From: Planctomycetota bacterium
GTDB taxonomy: Bacteria > Planctomycetota > J058
DNA length: 33,640 bases
Direction: 5' to 3'
Assembly (NCBI GenBank): GCA_019636275.1
Contig: JAHBXY010000103.1
Span: forward strand, 1 to 33,640
Below, piece by piece: positions 20,928-28,675 of the stretch (the first letter of the stretch is position 1; each line of letters starts with the position of its first letter). Under the pieces are notes generated by a model, which ran no database searches, was not told the DNA's origin, and saw nothing but the letters and a program-made list of their open reading frames with translations. A program made the position numbers and the translations under genes.

Positions 20928-22375
20928 GCGGGCACCTCGAGGCTCAGGACCAGGTCGCCCGCCTCGGAGCGCGAGACCCGCAGCGCGCCCCCGTGCACGC
21001 GCGCGACCTCACGGCACAGGTGCAACCCCAGCCCGACGTGCACGCGACCGGGGCCTTCGTACTGCAGACCGGCCAGCGGCGAGGTCAACTGGGCCACGTC
21101 GTCGTGCGCGCAGGCGACCGCCGGCCGCAGGTGCACGGTCACGCGCGCGTGCGCCGCGCCGTCCTCGACGACGACGCGGAGGGGCGCGCCGTCGGCGGAG
21201 AGCGCGGCGGCGTGGCTGAACAGGCTCCAGAGCCCCTGCTCCAGCAGGCGCGCGTCGCCGAGCACGTGCACCTCTTCGGCCGCCTCGACGAGCAGCCCGT
21301 CGCGCGTCCGCCCGGCCGAGACCTCGGCGCCGACTCGCCGCGCCAGGGCGCCCAGGTCCAGCGGCGCGGGCTGGAAGCGCACGTCCCCCCGCTCCACCCG
21401 CGTGAGCAGGAACAGCTCCTCCACGAGGCGCGAGAGCCGCAACGACTGCTGCTGCACCACCTGCAGCGCGCGCTCGCGCAGCGCCGCCCGCTCGGGGTGG
21501 CGCAGGGCCGCCTCGGTGAACCCGCGGATCGACGTGAGCGGCGTGCGCAGCTCGTGCGCCGCGACGGCCAGGAAGCGGCGCCGCTCGTCGTCGCGCGCAA
21601 CGATCGAGGCCAGCCCGGCGTCGAGGGCGTTGGCCAGCACGGCGACCTCGTCGCGGCCCTCGTCCTGGACGGGCTCGTGCTCGCCGCGCTCCCGGAAGTG
21701 GCGCACGCTGCGCGTCAGGCGGCGGAGGCGCGGCGCGATCCCCGCGCGGACGAACAGCCCCAGGAGCGCCGCCGCCACGATCCCGGCGGCGCCGGCGACG
21801 ACCAGGACGCGCTGTGTGCGTAGCGAGCGCTCCGCCGTCCGACCACCCGCCAGGCGCACGAAGTCGGCGTGGACGGCCACGAGCTCCTCGAGCGCGCCGG
21901 TGAGGCTCGCCGCGGCGCGCTCCGGATCGTCGCCCTCGAGCCCTGCCGCGCGGCTCGCCTCCAGAGCCTGCACGGCCACGATCGCCCGCTCCAGCGCGCG
22001 GCGCTCGCGTACGATCAGGTGGCCTTTGCCCGTGCGTTGCAGGTAGGCCTCTGCGCGCACGGCGTCGGCCTCCGGATTGCCCTCCAGCAGCCACTCCTCG
22101 CGGTAGCGCTCGAGGAAGTCACGCACCCGCACGACGCGCGCGTCCAGGGCCGGGTCGGTCCGTCCAGACGAGGCGCCCAGCTGGCCTGCGTCGTGAAGCG
22201 CCTCGGCCAGCCCTTCGAGCGGGGGGACGACGAAGCGATAGGTGTAGTCCAGCGCCTCCATGACGCGAGCGACCCCGTGGACCCCGAGGCCCAGCAGCAG
22301 GCAGGCGCTCACCACCTCGGCCGCGACCAGCGCCAGCAGCCGGCTCCCCACCGAGTCGAAGAGCCTCGGGATCAC
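20924..22375 (-). CDS. Membrane sensor histidine kinase with degenerate ATP-binding motifs
   Basis: 483 residues from GTG at 22375, preceded by AGGAGG. The order is: membrane helix 11-31, periplasmic four-helix-like sensor 32-188, second membrane helix 189-210, HAMP-like linker 211-263, HisKA dimerisation helix pair with phospho-acceptor H274 in AAHELRTPLTSIRGF, and a catalytic domain from about 340. The HisKA part is canonical. In the catalytic domain the N-box reads LWSLFSHAAALS, with H388 where the conserved Asn that coordinates Mg-ATP should be. The DxGxG of the G1 box is replaced by unrelated sequence (around 413-432). The later GLGLHLCREVARVHGGAL (447-464) is intact. It is therefore either a poor kinase, a phosphatase-biased sensor or an ATP-binding variant. 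The downstream response regulator overlaps by four bases. Confidence 0.88.
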   Translation of the reverse strand: MIPRLFDSVGSRLLALVAAEVVSACLLLGLGVHGVARVMEALDYTYRFVVPPLEGLAEALHDAGQLGASSGRTDPALDARVVRVRDFLERYREEWLLEGNPEADAVRAEAYLQRTGKGHLIVRERRALERAIVAVQALEASRAAGLEGDDPERAAASLTGALEELVAVHADFVRLAGGRTAERSLRTQRVLVVAGAAGIVAAALLGLFVRAGIAPRLRRLTRSVRHFRERGEHEPVQDEGRDEVAVLANALDAGLASIVARDDERRRFLAVAAHELRTPLTSIRGFTEAALRHPERAALRERALQVVQQQSLRLSRLVEELFLLTRVERGDVRFQPAPLDLGALARRVGAEVSAGRTRDGLLVEAAEEVHVLGDARLLEQGLWSLFSHAAALSADGAPLRVVVEDGAAHARVTVHLRPAVACAHDDVAQLTSPLAGLQYEGPGRVHVGLGLHLCREVARVHGGALRVSRSEAGDLVLSLEVPA

Positions 22376-22918
22376 GGTGCCTCCTCGTGCTTGTCCGTGG
22401 GGGAGACCGCCGGCGCGGAGCGGCCCGGGCCTCCCTCTGGACAGCGAACCCGGTTCCGCGCTCCGTGGCGCTGTTCGCGTCCTTGGCGCGAGGCGCCGGC
22501 GGCCCCTCCGGGAGACAGCATCGACCTCGGGCTCGCGTGGGAGGTCGACGTCCCGTTCCTTCGCCCCCGCACCCGCTGCCCACGCCCGTGATCGCGAGCC
22601 GGTCGCGGGTCAGCGGTGGGGCGCCTGGGTCGACCTCCGGATTCGAGCACCGAGACCTCGCGCGACGGCGCGAGAGGCGGCGATCACGCACCGCGGTCTG
22701 AAGAGGAAGGCACCCTCCGCGCCCTCCACCTCGCCTGACTGGCGTCGCCTCTCCGGGCCACCGGCGCCCTTCGCGGCGCCCGGGTGGCGTCCGCGCCGGT
22801 CTGCCCTCCTGCGACTCCGTGCGCGCCCCTGTCCTCCGCAGGCACGACGGTTGCGCCCTCCGCCCCCGCCCCGCAGGGTGGCCGTCCCGCCGGCCCGCGG
22901 TGAGACACGCGAGTCCCC
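22376..22918. other. 543-base spacer between divergent genes, no credible gene
   Basis: This lies between the histidine kinase (minus) and the antiporter (plus) and must hold both promoters. I see no protein with sensible composition. Noticeable structure: GGAGGTCGAC (22539-22548, approximate to one base) is inverted as GTCGACCTCC (22629-22638), and CTCGCGC-gacg-GCGCGAG (22657-22674) is a small hairpin. No TAnnnT hexamer stands close before either start. Base composition is slightly less biased than in the genes. Confidence 0.5.
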
Positions 22919-25651
22919 ATGAGCCGCCTGGCGCCCGACGAGGTCACCGGCCTGTTCCTGGCCCTGGCGCTGCTGCTCGCCGCGGCGCGGCTCCTGGGCG
23001 AGGTGGCGCGCCGCTGGCGCCAGCCGGCGGTGATCGGCGAGATCCTCGCCGGCGTGCTCCTCGGGCCGACCGTCTTCGGTCGGCTCGCGCCCGACCTGGC
23101 CGCGCGCGCGCTGCCGCGCGAGGGCGGCGCGGCCCTGGCGCTCGACGGGCTCGCCACGGTGTCGGTGGCGCTGTTCCTCCTCGTGGCCGGCATGGAGGTC
23201 GACCTGCAGCGCGTGCGCCGCCAGGGGCGCGTGGCGCTGACGGTGAGCCTGACCGGCCTGGCGGCGCCGTTCCTGCTCGGCTTCGCGATCGCGTGGTGGG
23301 CGCCGGGCCTGCTCGGCGTGGCGCCCGGCGCCGACCGGCTGATCTCGGCCCTGTTCCTGGGCACGGCGCTGTCGATCTCCGCCCTGCCGGTGATCGCCCG
23401 CACGCTCCTCGACCTGCAGCTCTACCGGACCGACCTGGGCATGACGATCGTCGCCGCCGCGATCGTGCAGGACCTCGTCGGCTGGGTGGCCTTCGCCCTG
23501 ATCCTGGGCCTCCTGGGCGTCCAGCACGGCCTGCCGCTCGGCGCCGTGATCGCCCTGACGCTCGGCTTCGCCGCCTTCGCCCTCACGGGGCTGCGCTGGG
23601 CCGTCCACCGCGCGCTGCCCTGGGTGCAGGCGCACGCCAGCGCGCCCGCGGGCGTCCTCGGCCTGGCGCTGGTCCTGGCCCTCCTCGGCGCGGCGGCGAC
23701 CGAGTGGATCGGCGTGCACGCGATCTTCGGCACCTTCCTCGTTGGCGTGGCGATCGGCGACTCGGGCCACGTGCGCGAGCACACGCGCCGCACGCTCGAG
23801 CACTTCGTCTCGGTCCTCTTCGCGCCGCTGTTCTTCGCCACGGTCGGCCTGCGCGTCGACTTCCTGCGCGCGTTCGACCCGGGGCTCGTGCTCCTCGTCC
23901 TGGTCGTCGCGACGGCCGGCAAGCTCCTCGGCTGCGGCCTCGGCGCGCGCTGGGCGGGCACGCCGGCGCCCGAGGCCTGGGCGATCGGCCTGGGGATGAA
24001 CGCGCGCGGCGCCATGGAGATCATCCTCGGCCTCCTGGCGCTCGAGCACGGCGTGATCGACGAGCGCCTGTTCGTGGCCCTCGTCGTCATGGCGCTCGTG
24101 ACCTCGGCCGCCAGCGGCCCGCTGATCCAGCGCGTCCTGCGCCCGCCGCGGCCGCAGCGCTTCCGCGACTTCGTCGTGCCGCGCGCCTTCGTGCGCCGCC
24201 TCGCCGCCGGCACGCGCGAGGCGGCGATCCGCGAGCTGGCCCGGGCGCTCGCGCCCGCCACGCCGCTCGGCGCCGAAGAGGTCGCCCGCGCGGTGATCGG
24301 GCGCGAGGAGCTCATGCCGACCGGCCTGGGCCGCGGCGTCGCCGTGCCCAACGCGCGCCTGGCCGCCCTCGAGCGGCCGGCCGTCGCGGTCGGCCTGTCG
24401 CCGGTCGGGATCGACTTCGACGCCGCCGACGGTCGCCCGGCGCAGGTCGTCGTCATGGTCCTCGTCCCGGCGCCCGACCAGGGGGCGCAGTGGGCGATCC
24501 TCGACGACGTGGCCCGCACGCTGGCCCACGACGACCTGCGCGAGCGCGTCCTCGGCGCGGGCAGCGCGACCGAGCTCCTGGCCGCCCTCAGCGAGGGGCA
24601 GCCGCCGGCGCACGCGGCGCGCCGGGGCGTGCTCCTCGTCGGCGCGGGGCCGACGGCGCGGTCGATCGCCCGCCGCCTCGGCGCGCTGGGGCTTCCGGTG
24701 TGGCTCGTCGACGCCGACGCCGACCGCTGCGCCGCGGCCGCGCAGGACGGCCTGCCCGTCGTCCACGGCGACCCGGCGCGCGACGTCGTCCTCTCGCAGG
24801 CGCACGCGGCCGAGGCGGCGGCGGTGCTCGCGGTCACGCCCGCCCCCGACGTCAACGCGGCCGCCGCGGCCCTGGCGAAGGCCGAGCTGCACGTCCCCGA
24901 GGCCGCGGCCTGGTCGCCCGGGCGGGCCCCGGCGGGCGACGGGCTGGCCGGCGCGTTCCTGGGACCGATCGACCTCCTGGCCTGGGACGAGCGCGTCGCC
25001 GCCGGGTCGGCCGAGTGGGTCGAGGCGCAGGTCCGCCCCGACGACGCGTCGGCGCTCGTGGCCCTCTCGCGCGTCGCCGCCGGCGACCCGTTCCTGCCGG
25101 CGATCGTCGTCGGCGAGGACGGCGCGCGCGTCCTGCACGCCGGGCGGCCGGCCGCCGCGGGCGACGTCGTGCACGCCCTCGTCCACCGCCACGGCGCGGC
25201 CCGCGGGCTGCTCGAGGGGCTCCTGCTCGACGCCGCCGTCCTCGACCTCGAGGCGCGGGCGACCCTGGCCGACCTGCTCCTCCTCGCCGGCCGCGAGCTG
25301 GCCCCGCGCCTGGGCCAGGAGGCCGACGCCGTGGCCCGGGCCCTCGTCGACGGCGCGCGCACGACGACGCTCGGCTGCCTGGCCGTCGTCCGCGCCGTCG
25401 TGCCGGGCGAGGGCCGCCTGGCCCTGCTCATGGCCCGCAGCCGCCCAGGCGTCGTGCTCCCGGCCGAGCAGCCGCACGTCGTGGGCGCGCTCGTCGTCGT
25501 GGGTACGCAGGACCGCAGGGCCGACGTCGTGCGCGCCGTCTCCGAGCTGGCGCGCCTGGTCGTGAGCGACGAGGACCTCGAGCCGCGCTGGCTGACCGCG
25601 CCCACGCGGGCCGAGCTGCGCGAGGCGCTCCTGCACGCGGCGCGTCCGTGA
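22919..25651 (+). CDS. CPA2-type cation:proton antiporter fused to EIIA-like, TrkA and second EIIA-like domains
   Basis: 910 residues. Residues 1-408 form a CPA2 (KefB/NhaS3-like) antiporter of about 12-13 helices, with signatures ISALPVIAR (153-161), D185 in IVQDLVGW, HAIFGTFLVGVAIGDSG (267-283) and GMNARGAMEI (359-368). Residues about 425-560 are a PTS EIIA type-2 (fructose/mannitol) fold: AIRELARALAP, then MPTGLGRGVAVPNAR (466-480). The EIIA phospho-His should sit in PHAR, but here it is N478 (codon AAC at 24350-24352). Residues 569-655 are a TrkA-N Rossmann domain (VLLVGAGPTARSIARRLG, acidic D598 after the second strand), followed by a TrkA-C-like part (about 692-755). Residues about 765-905 look like another, more worn EIIA-like domain with no His at the site. 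It probably exchanges Na+ or K+ for H+ under nucleotide control. The start gives a good family N-terminus. Confidence 0.87.
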   Translation: MSRLAPDEVTGLFLALALLLAAARLLGEVARRWRQPAVIGEILAGVLLGPTVFGRLAPDLAARALPREGGAALALDGLATVSVALFLLVAGMEVDLQRVRRQGRVALTVSLTGLAAPFLLGFAIAWWAPGLLGVAPGADRLISALFLGTALSISALPVIARTLLDLQLYRTDLGMTIVAAAIVQDLVGWVAFALILGLLGVQHGLPLGAVIALTLGFAAFALTGLRWAVHRALPWVQAHASAPAGVLGLALVLALLGAAATEWIGVHAIFGTFLVGVAIGDSGHVREHTRRTLEHFVSVLFAPLFFATVGLRVDFLRAFDPGLVLLVLVVATAGKLLGCGLGARWAGTPAPEAWAIGLGMNARGAMEIILGLLALEHGVIDERLFVALVVMALVTSAASGPLIQRVLRPPRPQRFRDFVVPRAFVRRLAAGTREAAIRELARALAPATPLGAEEVARAVIGREELMPTGLGRGVAVPNARLAALERPAVAVGLSPVGIDFDAADGRPAQVVVMVLVPAPDQGAQWAILDDVARTLAHDDLRERVLGAGSATELLAALSEGQPPAHAARRGVLLVGAGPTARSIARRLGALGLPVWLVDADADRCAAAAQDGLPVVHGDPARDVVLSQAHAAEAAAVLAVTPAPDVNAAAAALAKAELHVPEAAAWSPGRAPAGDGLAGAFLGPIDLLAWDERVAAGSAEWVEAQVRPDDASALVALSRVAAGDPFLPAIVVGEDGARVLHAGRPAAAGDVVHALVHRHGAARGLLEGLLLDAAVLDLEARATLADLLLLAGRELAPRLGQEADAVARALVDGARTTTLGCLAVVRAVVPGEGRLALLMARSRPGVVLPAEQPHVVGALVVVGTQDRRADVVRAVSELARLVVSDEDLEPRWLTAPTRAELREALLHAARP

Positions 25652-25677
25652 GCTGGCGCCCGGGGACGGCCTCCGCG

Positions 25678-25683
25678 TAACCT
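25678..25683 (+). promoter_or_regulatory. -10-like hexamer TAACCT at leaderless spacing
   Basis: TAACCT is followed by CCGGGC and then the GTG at 25690. The previous gene ended at 25651, so the TA here is not forced by a stop codon. There is no ribosome-binding site before the GTG. Confidence 0.4.
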
Positions 25684-25689
25684 CCGGGC

Positions 25690-27642
25690 GTGCCGCCCCC
25701 ACCAGGAGCCCAGCCCCCGAGCCACGGGCCGCCTCGGCCCGGCCAGCGCGTGGGCCCCTACCTGCTCCTGCGCGAGCTGGGCCGCGGTGGCATGGGGGTC
25801 GTCTTCGCGGCCCGCCACGCGGGCCTGGGGCGAGAGGTCGCCCTCAAGCTGCGCCTCGCGCACGGGGACGTGCGCGGCGACCAGCGCTTCCTCATCGAGG
25901 CCCAGGCCGCGGCGCGCCTGCGCCACCCGGCGATCATCGCCGTCCACGAGGTCGGGCGCGACGAGGTGGGCCGCGCGTGGATCGCCATGGACCTCGTCCA
26001 GGGCGCCTCGCTCGACGAGGCGCTGCGGCGAGGGCCGCTCGAGGTCGAGCGCGCCGCGCGGCTCGCGCTGGGGATCGCGCGCGCGCTCGAGCACGCGCAC
26101 GCCCACGGGGTCCTGCACCGGGATTTGAAGCCGTCCAACGTGCTCGTCCGCGCCGGCGACGCGCCGCTCGTCATGGACTTCGGCCTGGCCAAGCTGACCG
26201 AGAGCGCCGAGGCGCTGACGCGCACGGGCGACCTCCTGGGCACGCCGGCCTACATGGCGCCCGAGCAGGCCGACGGTCAGCGGGTCGACGCGCGCGCCGA
26301 CGTCTGGTCGCTCGGGGCCACGCTCTACCACCTGCTCGTGGGCGCGCCGCCCTTCACAGGCGGAAGCGCGTACAAGGTCCTGCACGGGGTGCTCGTGGAG
26401 CCGGTCCCCCGGCCGCGCGCGCGGCGACCCGAGGTGCCGCCCGCGCTCGAGGCGATCGTCATGCGCTGCCTGGCGCGGCCGCTGGAGGAGCGCTACCCCT
26501 CGGCGGGGGCGGTCGCGGCGGACCTCGAGCGGTTCTTGCGGGGGGACGCGGTCGTCTCCCGCGGCACCCATGGGCGCGGCCGGCGAGCGACCGCGGTCGG
26601 CGCCCTCCTCGGCCTCCTCGGCCTCGGCGGTCTCCTGGCGCTCGGGGCGCTGGCGCCCGCCGGCGGGGACGCGTCCGCGCACGCACCGTCGGCCGCCCCC
26701 CCGTCGGGGCTCGAGCGCGAGCCCGGGCCCGCGCCCGCGCCGGTCCGAGCGACCCCGCGCTGGCGCCACCTCGAGCCGGCCCGGGCGCCGAAGGCGCGCT
26801 GCAACCACGCGATGACCTACGACCCGCGGCGTGGCCTCGTCATGCTCTTCGGGGGCCACGGCGACGGGCGTGGCCACGACGACCTCTGGGCGTGGGACGG
26901 CGTGACCTGGCGCGAGGAGGCCGTCGACCTACGGCCGCCGCCGCGCTACTCGCCCGCGATGGCCTACGACGAGGTCCACGGGCGCCTCGTCCTCCACGGC
27001 GGGAGGATCGTCGGCCAATGGAGCAGGAACCTCGCCGACCTGTGGGTGTTCGACGGCGCGCGCTGGCAGCAGCGGCTGGACCTGGACGACGGGTTCTCGC
27101 TCGCGGGCCACGGGGCGGTCCACGTGCCGGGCCGGCCGGGCGTCGTGTTCCTGGCCGGCGCCCACCGTGACAAGCAGGTCCAGTCGAACGTGTGGCGCTG
27201 GAGCGACGACGGGCTGGTCGAGCTCCAGAGCGAGGCGCCGCTGCCCCCTGGCCGCCGCCTGTTCGGCGCCGCCTGGGACCCCGAGCGCGAGGCGGTGGTG
27301 ATCGTCGGAGCGGGGGAAGCGGGCGGCGACGAGCACTGGGAGTGGTCCCCCTCCGCGGGCTGGCGCCCGGGCCCGGCCCTGCCCATGGGCCCGCGCCGCG
27401 GACCGTCGCTCCTGTGGACCCACCGCGGGCTGCTCATGCTCTGCGGGGGTCGCCCGGGCGACGACGCCTGGCTGCGGCACGACGGGCGGTGGACCGAGCT
27501 CGAGCTCTCCGAGCGCCCACCGGCGCGCCAGTGGCAGGCGGCGGCCTACGATCGGCGGCGGAAGGTCGTGGTGCTCTTCGGCGGCCAGCCGCGCGACGGC
27601 CAGTGGCTCGGCGACACCTGGGAGCTGGACCTCGGCGAGTAG
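25690..27642 (+). CDS. Membrane Ser/Thr protein kinase with C-terminal kelch-type beta-propeller
   Basis: 650 residues from GTG at 25690. The kinase domain (23-285) is complete and should be active: Gly loop GRGGMGVV (31-38), K53 in VALKL, HRDLKPSN (143-150), DFG (163-165), and APEQADG (190-196) followed by DVWSLG. A single membrane helix follows (about 302-325, AVGALLGLLGLGGLLALGAL), then a Pro/Ala linker. From about 355 to the end is an extracytoplasmic domain of kelch-like repeats of about 50 residues, each ending in a (V/L)MLFGG- or VVLFGGQ-type strand followed by a W in a D(L/T)W(A/E)(W/L)D turn. Five or six blades fit one propeller. An outside propeller with an inside kinase suggests ligand sensing. 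No zinc ribbon or TPR is present, unlike the kinase at 28672-32090. It stands 38 bases after the antiporter and has its own leaderless-type hexamer. Confidence 0.9.
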   Translation: MPPPPGAQPPSHGPPRPGQRVGPYLLLRELGRGGMGVVFAARHAGLGREVALKLRLAHGDVRGDQRFLIEAQAAARLRHPAIIAVHEVGRDEVGRAWIAMDLVQGASLDEALRRGPLEVERAARLALGIARALEHAHAHGVLHRDLKPSNVLVRAGDAPLVMDFGLAKLTESAEALTRTGDLLGTPAYMAPEQADGQRVDARADVWSLGATLYHLLVGAPPFTGGSAYKVLHGVLVEPVPRPRARRPEVPPALEAIVMRCLARPLEERYPSAGAVAADLERFLRGDAVVSRGTHGRGRRATAVGALLGLLGLGGLLALGALAPAGGDASAHAPSAAPPSGLEREPGPAPAPVRATPRWRHLEPARAPKARCNHAMTYDPRRGLVMLFGGHGDGRGHDDLWAWDGVTWREEAVDLRPPPRYSPAMAYDEVHGRLVLHGGRIVGQWSRNLADLWVFDGARWQQRLDLDDGFSLAGHGAVHVPGRPGVVFLAGAHRDKQVQSNVWRWSDDGLVELQSEAPLPPGRRLFGAAWDPEREAVVIVGAGEAGGDEHWEWSPSAGWRPGPALPMGPRRGPSLLWTHRGLLMLCGGRPGDDAWLRHDGRWTELELSERPPARQWQAAAYDRRRKVVVLFGGQPRDGQWLGDTWELDLGE

Positions 27643-27658
27643 CTCGGAGCGTACGAAC

Positions 27659-27734
27659 GCCGTCGACGCTCGCCGGCGAGCTCTGGTGACCGGTATGAAG
27701 CCATCGACGCTCGGCGGCGAGTCCTGGTGACCGG
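27659..27734. repeat. Two imperfect 35-base direct repeats, period 41
   Basis: Units at 27659-27693 and 27700-27734 differ at four positions and share TCGACGCTCG, CGGCGAG and CTGGTGACCGG. The first unit contains the perfect palindrome GCTCGCCGGCGAGC (27668-27681). They lie between the converging kelch-kinase and DUF523 genes, directly before copy B of the dispersed repeat. Confidence 0.8.
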
Positions 27735-27874
27735 CCTCGATCGGAGCCGCACGTGAGGCGAGGGCGACGAGGCTGAGGCGAGGCGGCGCGCGCGCGGGCG
27801 ACGTCGTATCGGCATGCTTCTAGCCTCGCGCGCGCGCCGCCCGCCCAGCATCCGCGGCCGCAGCCGTCGAGCAC
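27735..27874 (-). repeat. Dispersed 3'-end repeat, copy B
   Basis: Read on the minus strand, it starts three bases after the TGA stop of the DUF523 gene (27878-27880). It opens GTGCTCGACGG and is identical over 23 bases (27848-27870) to 15211-15233 of copy A. A second block of similarity includes GATACGAC and the repeated CTCGCCTC runs. It lacks the roughly 130-base internal part of copy A. Confidence 0.7.
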
Positions 27875-27877
27875 ACC

Positions 27878-28675
27878 TCAGGGCTCCAGCGCCTCCGGGT
27901 AGGGCTCGAGCAGCGGGTCGCCGGCGCGGCCGTGCGCCCGGGCGAGCCGCCGCAGGCAAGCGCGCGCGACCGCCGGATCGACGCGTCCGGCCCACAGGGC
28001 GGCGAGCGCGGCGCGGGCCACGGCCAGCTCGCCGGGCGACAGGTCGGCGCACCGCGCAGGGCGCCGGTGTGAGCGCGCGCCCAGCGACCCGGCGTCGACG
28101 GGCGGCCGAGGCTCGCGCGTCGGGCAGTCCGGAGCGCGCGGCGGTGCGCCGCGTGACGGCGGCGCGCCGGCGAGCAGGCGCGCGCGCGTGAAGGCCCGGG
28201 CGAGGAAGTCGTCGCGCCGCGCCGGGTCGGCCAGGCCGACCTCGTCGATCGCCGGAAGGCCCAGCGCGACGACGGCCCGGGCGAAGCGGCCGGCGCCGGC
28301 GTCGGCGGGCGCGCCGGTCTCGTCGAACACCGGCACCTCGAGGCCGCACGAGGGGGAGCGAGCCTTGAGCACGAAGCCCGCCAGCGGCCCGGCGGCCTCC
28401 AGGTCGCGGAGCGTCGCGCGCGCCCAGGCGTCGAGCGCGTCGGTCCAGTCGCGGCCGGAGGTCACGCCGCGCAGGCGCGCGCCGGCCGGGCCGCGGACGA
28501 GCTGCACCGGCTCGCGCGGCACGCCCATGCCCACGCCGACCTCGGGGCACACCGGCGCCAGCTCGACGTGGCGCGCGAGGCCCTCGACGACGAGCGCCTC
28601 GCGCCGGTCGCCGCCGTCCCAGCGCACGCGCTCGCCCAGGAGGCAGGCGCTGACGCCGAGGCGGACGCGCGTCAC
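27878..28675 (-). CDS. DUF523 (YbbK-like) family protein with C-terminal extension
   Basis: 265 residues from GTG at 28675. Its GTGA overlaps the stop of the upstream kinase gene by four bases, so translation is likely coupled. Residues 1-160 carry the DUF523 signatures: VRLGVSACLLGERVRWDGGD near the start, LAPVCPEVGVGMGVPREPVQ (about 47-66), GVTSGRDWT, and FVLKARSPSCGLEVPV (about 100-115). The conserved Cys residues in SACLLG, CPE and SPSCG could bind metal or a cofactor; no activity is known for the family. About 90 extra residues follow, first Pro/Arg-rich and probably disordered, then a helical end (LSPGELAVARAALAALWAGR). This tail does not look like the DUF1722 domain that often follows DUF523. 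The operon context (kinase and exported HEAT protein) gives no clear clue. Confidence 0.82.
   Translation of the reverse strand: MTRVRLGVSACLLGERVRWDGGDRREALVVEGLARHVELAPVCPEVGVGMGVPREPVQLVRGPAGARLRGVTSGRDWTDALDAWARATLRDLEAAGPLAGFVLKARSPSCGLEVPVFDETGAPADAGAGRFARAVVALGLPAIDEVGLADPARRDDFLARAFTRARLLAGAPPSRGAPPRAPDCPTREPRPPVDAGSLGARSHRRPARCADLSPGELAVARAALAALWAGRVDPAVARACLRRLARAHGRAGDPLLEPYPEALEP

Noticed and set aside
22610..22680. tRNA-like T-arm (GGATTCGAGCACC)
   Set aside because: No acceptor stem, anticodon loop or D-arm fits around it. No tRNA was found anywhere in the window.
27659..27734. CRISPR array
   Set aside because: Only two units, 6-base gap between them, differences between units and no cas gene nearby.
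27878..28160. DUF1722 domain after DUF523
   Set aside because: DUF523 is often followed by DUF1722, but the tail here is short, Pro/Arg-rich and lacks the expected conserved helices.
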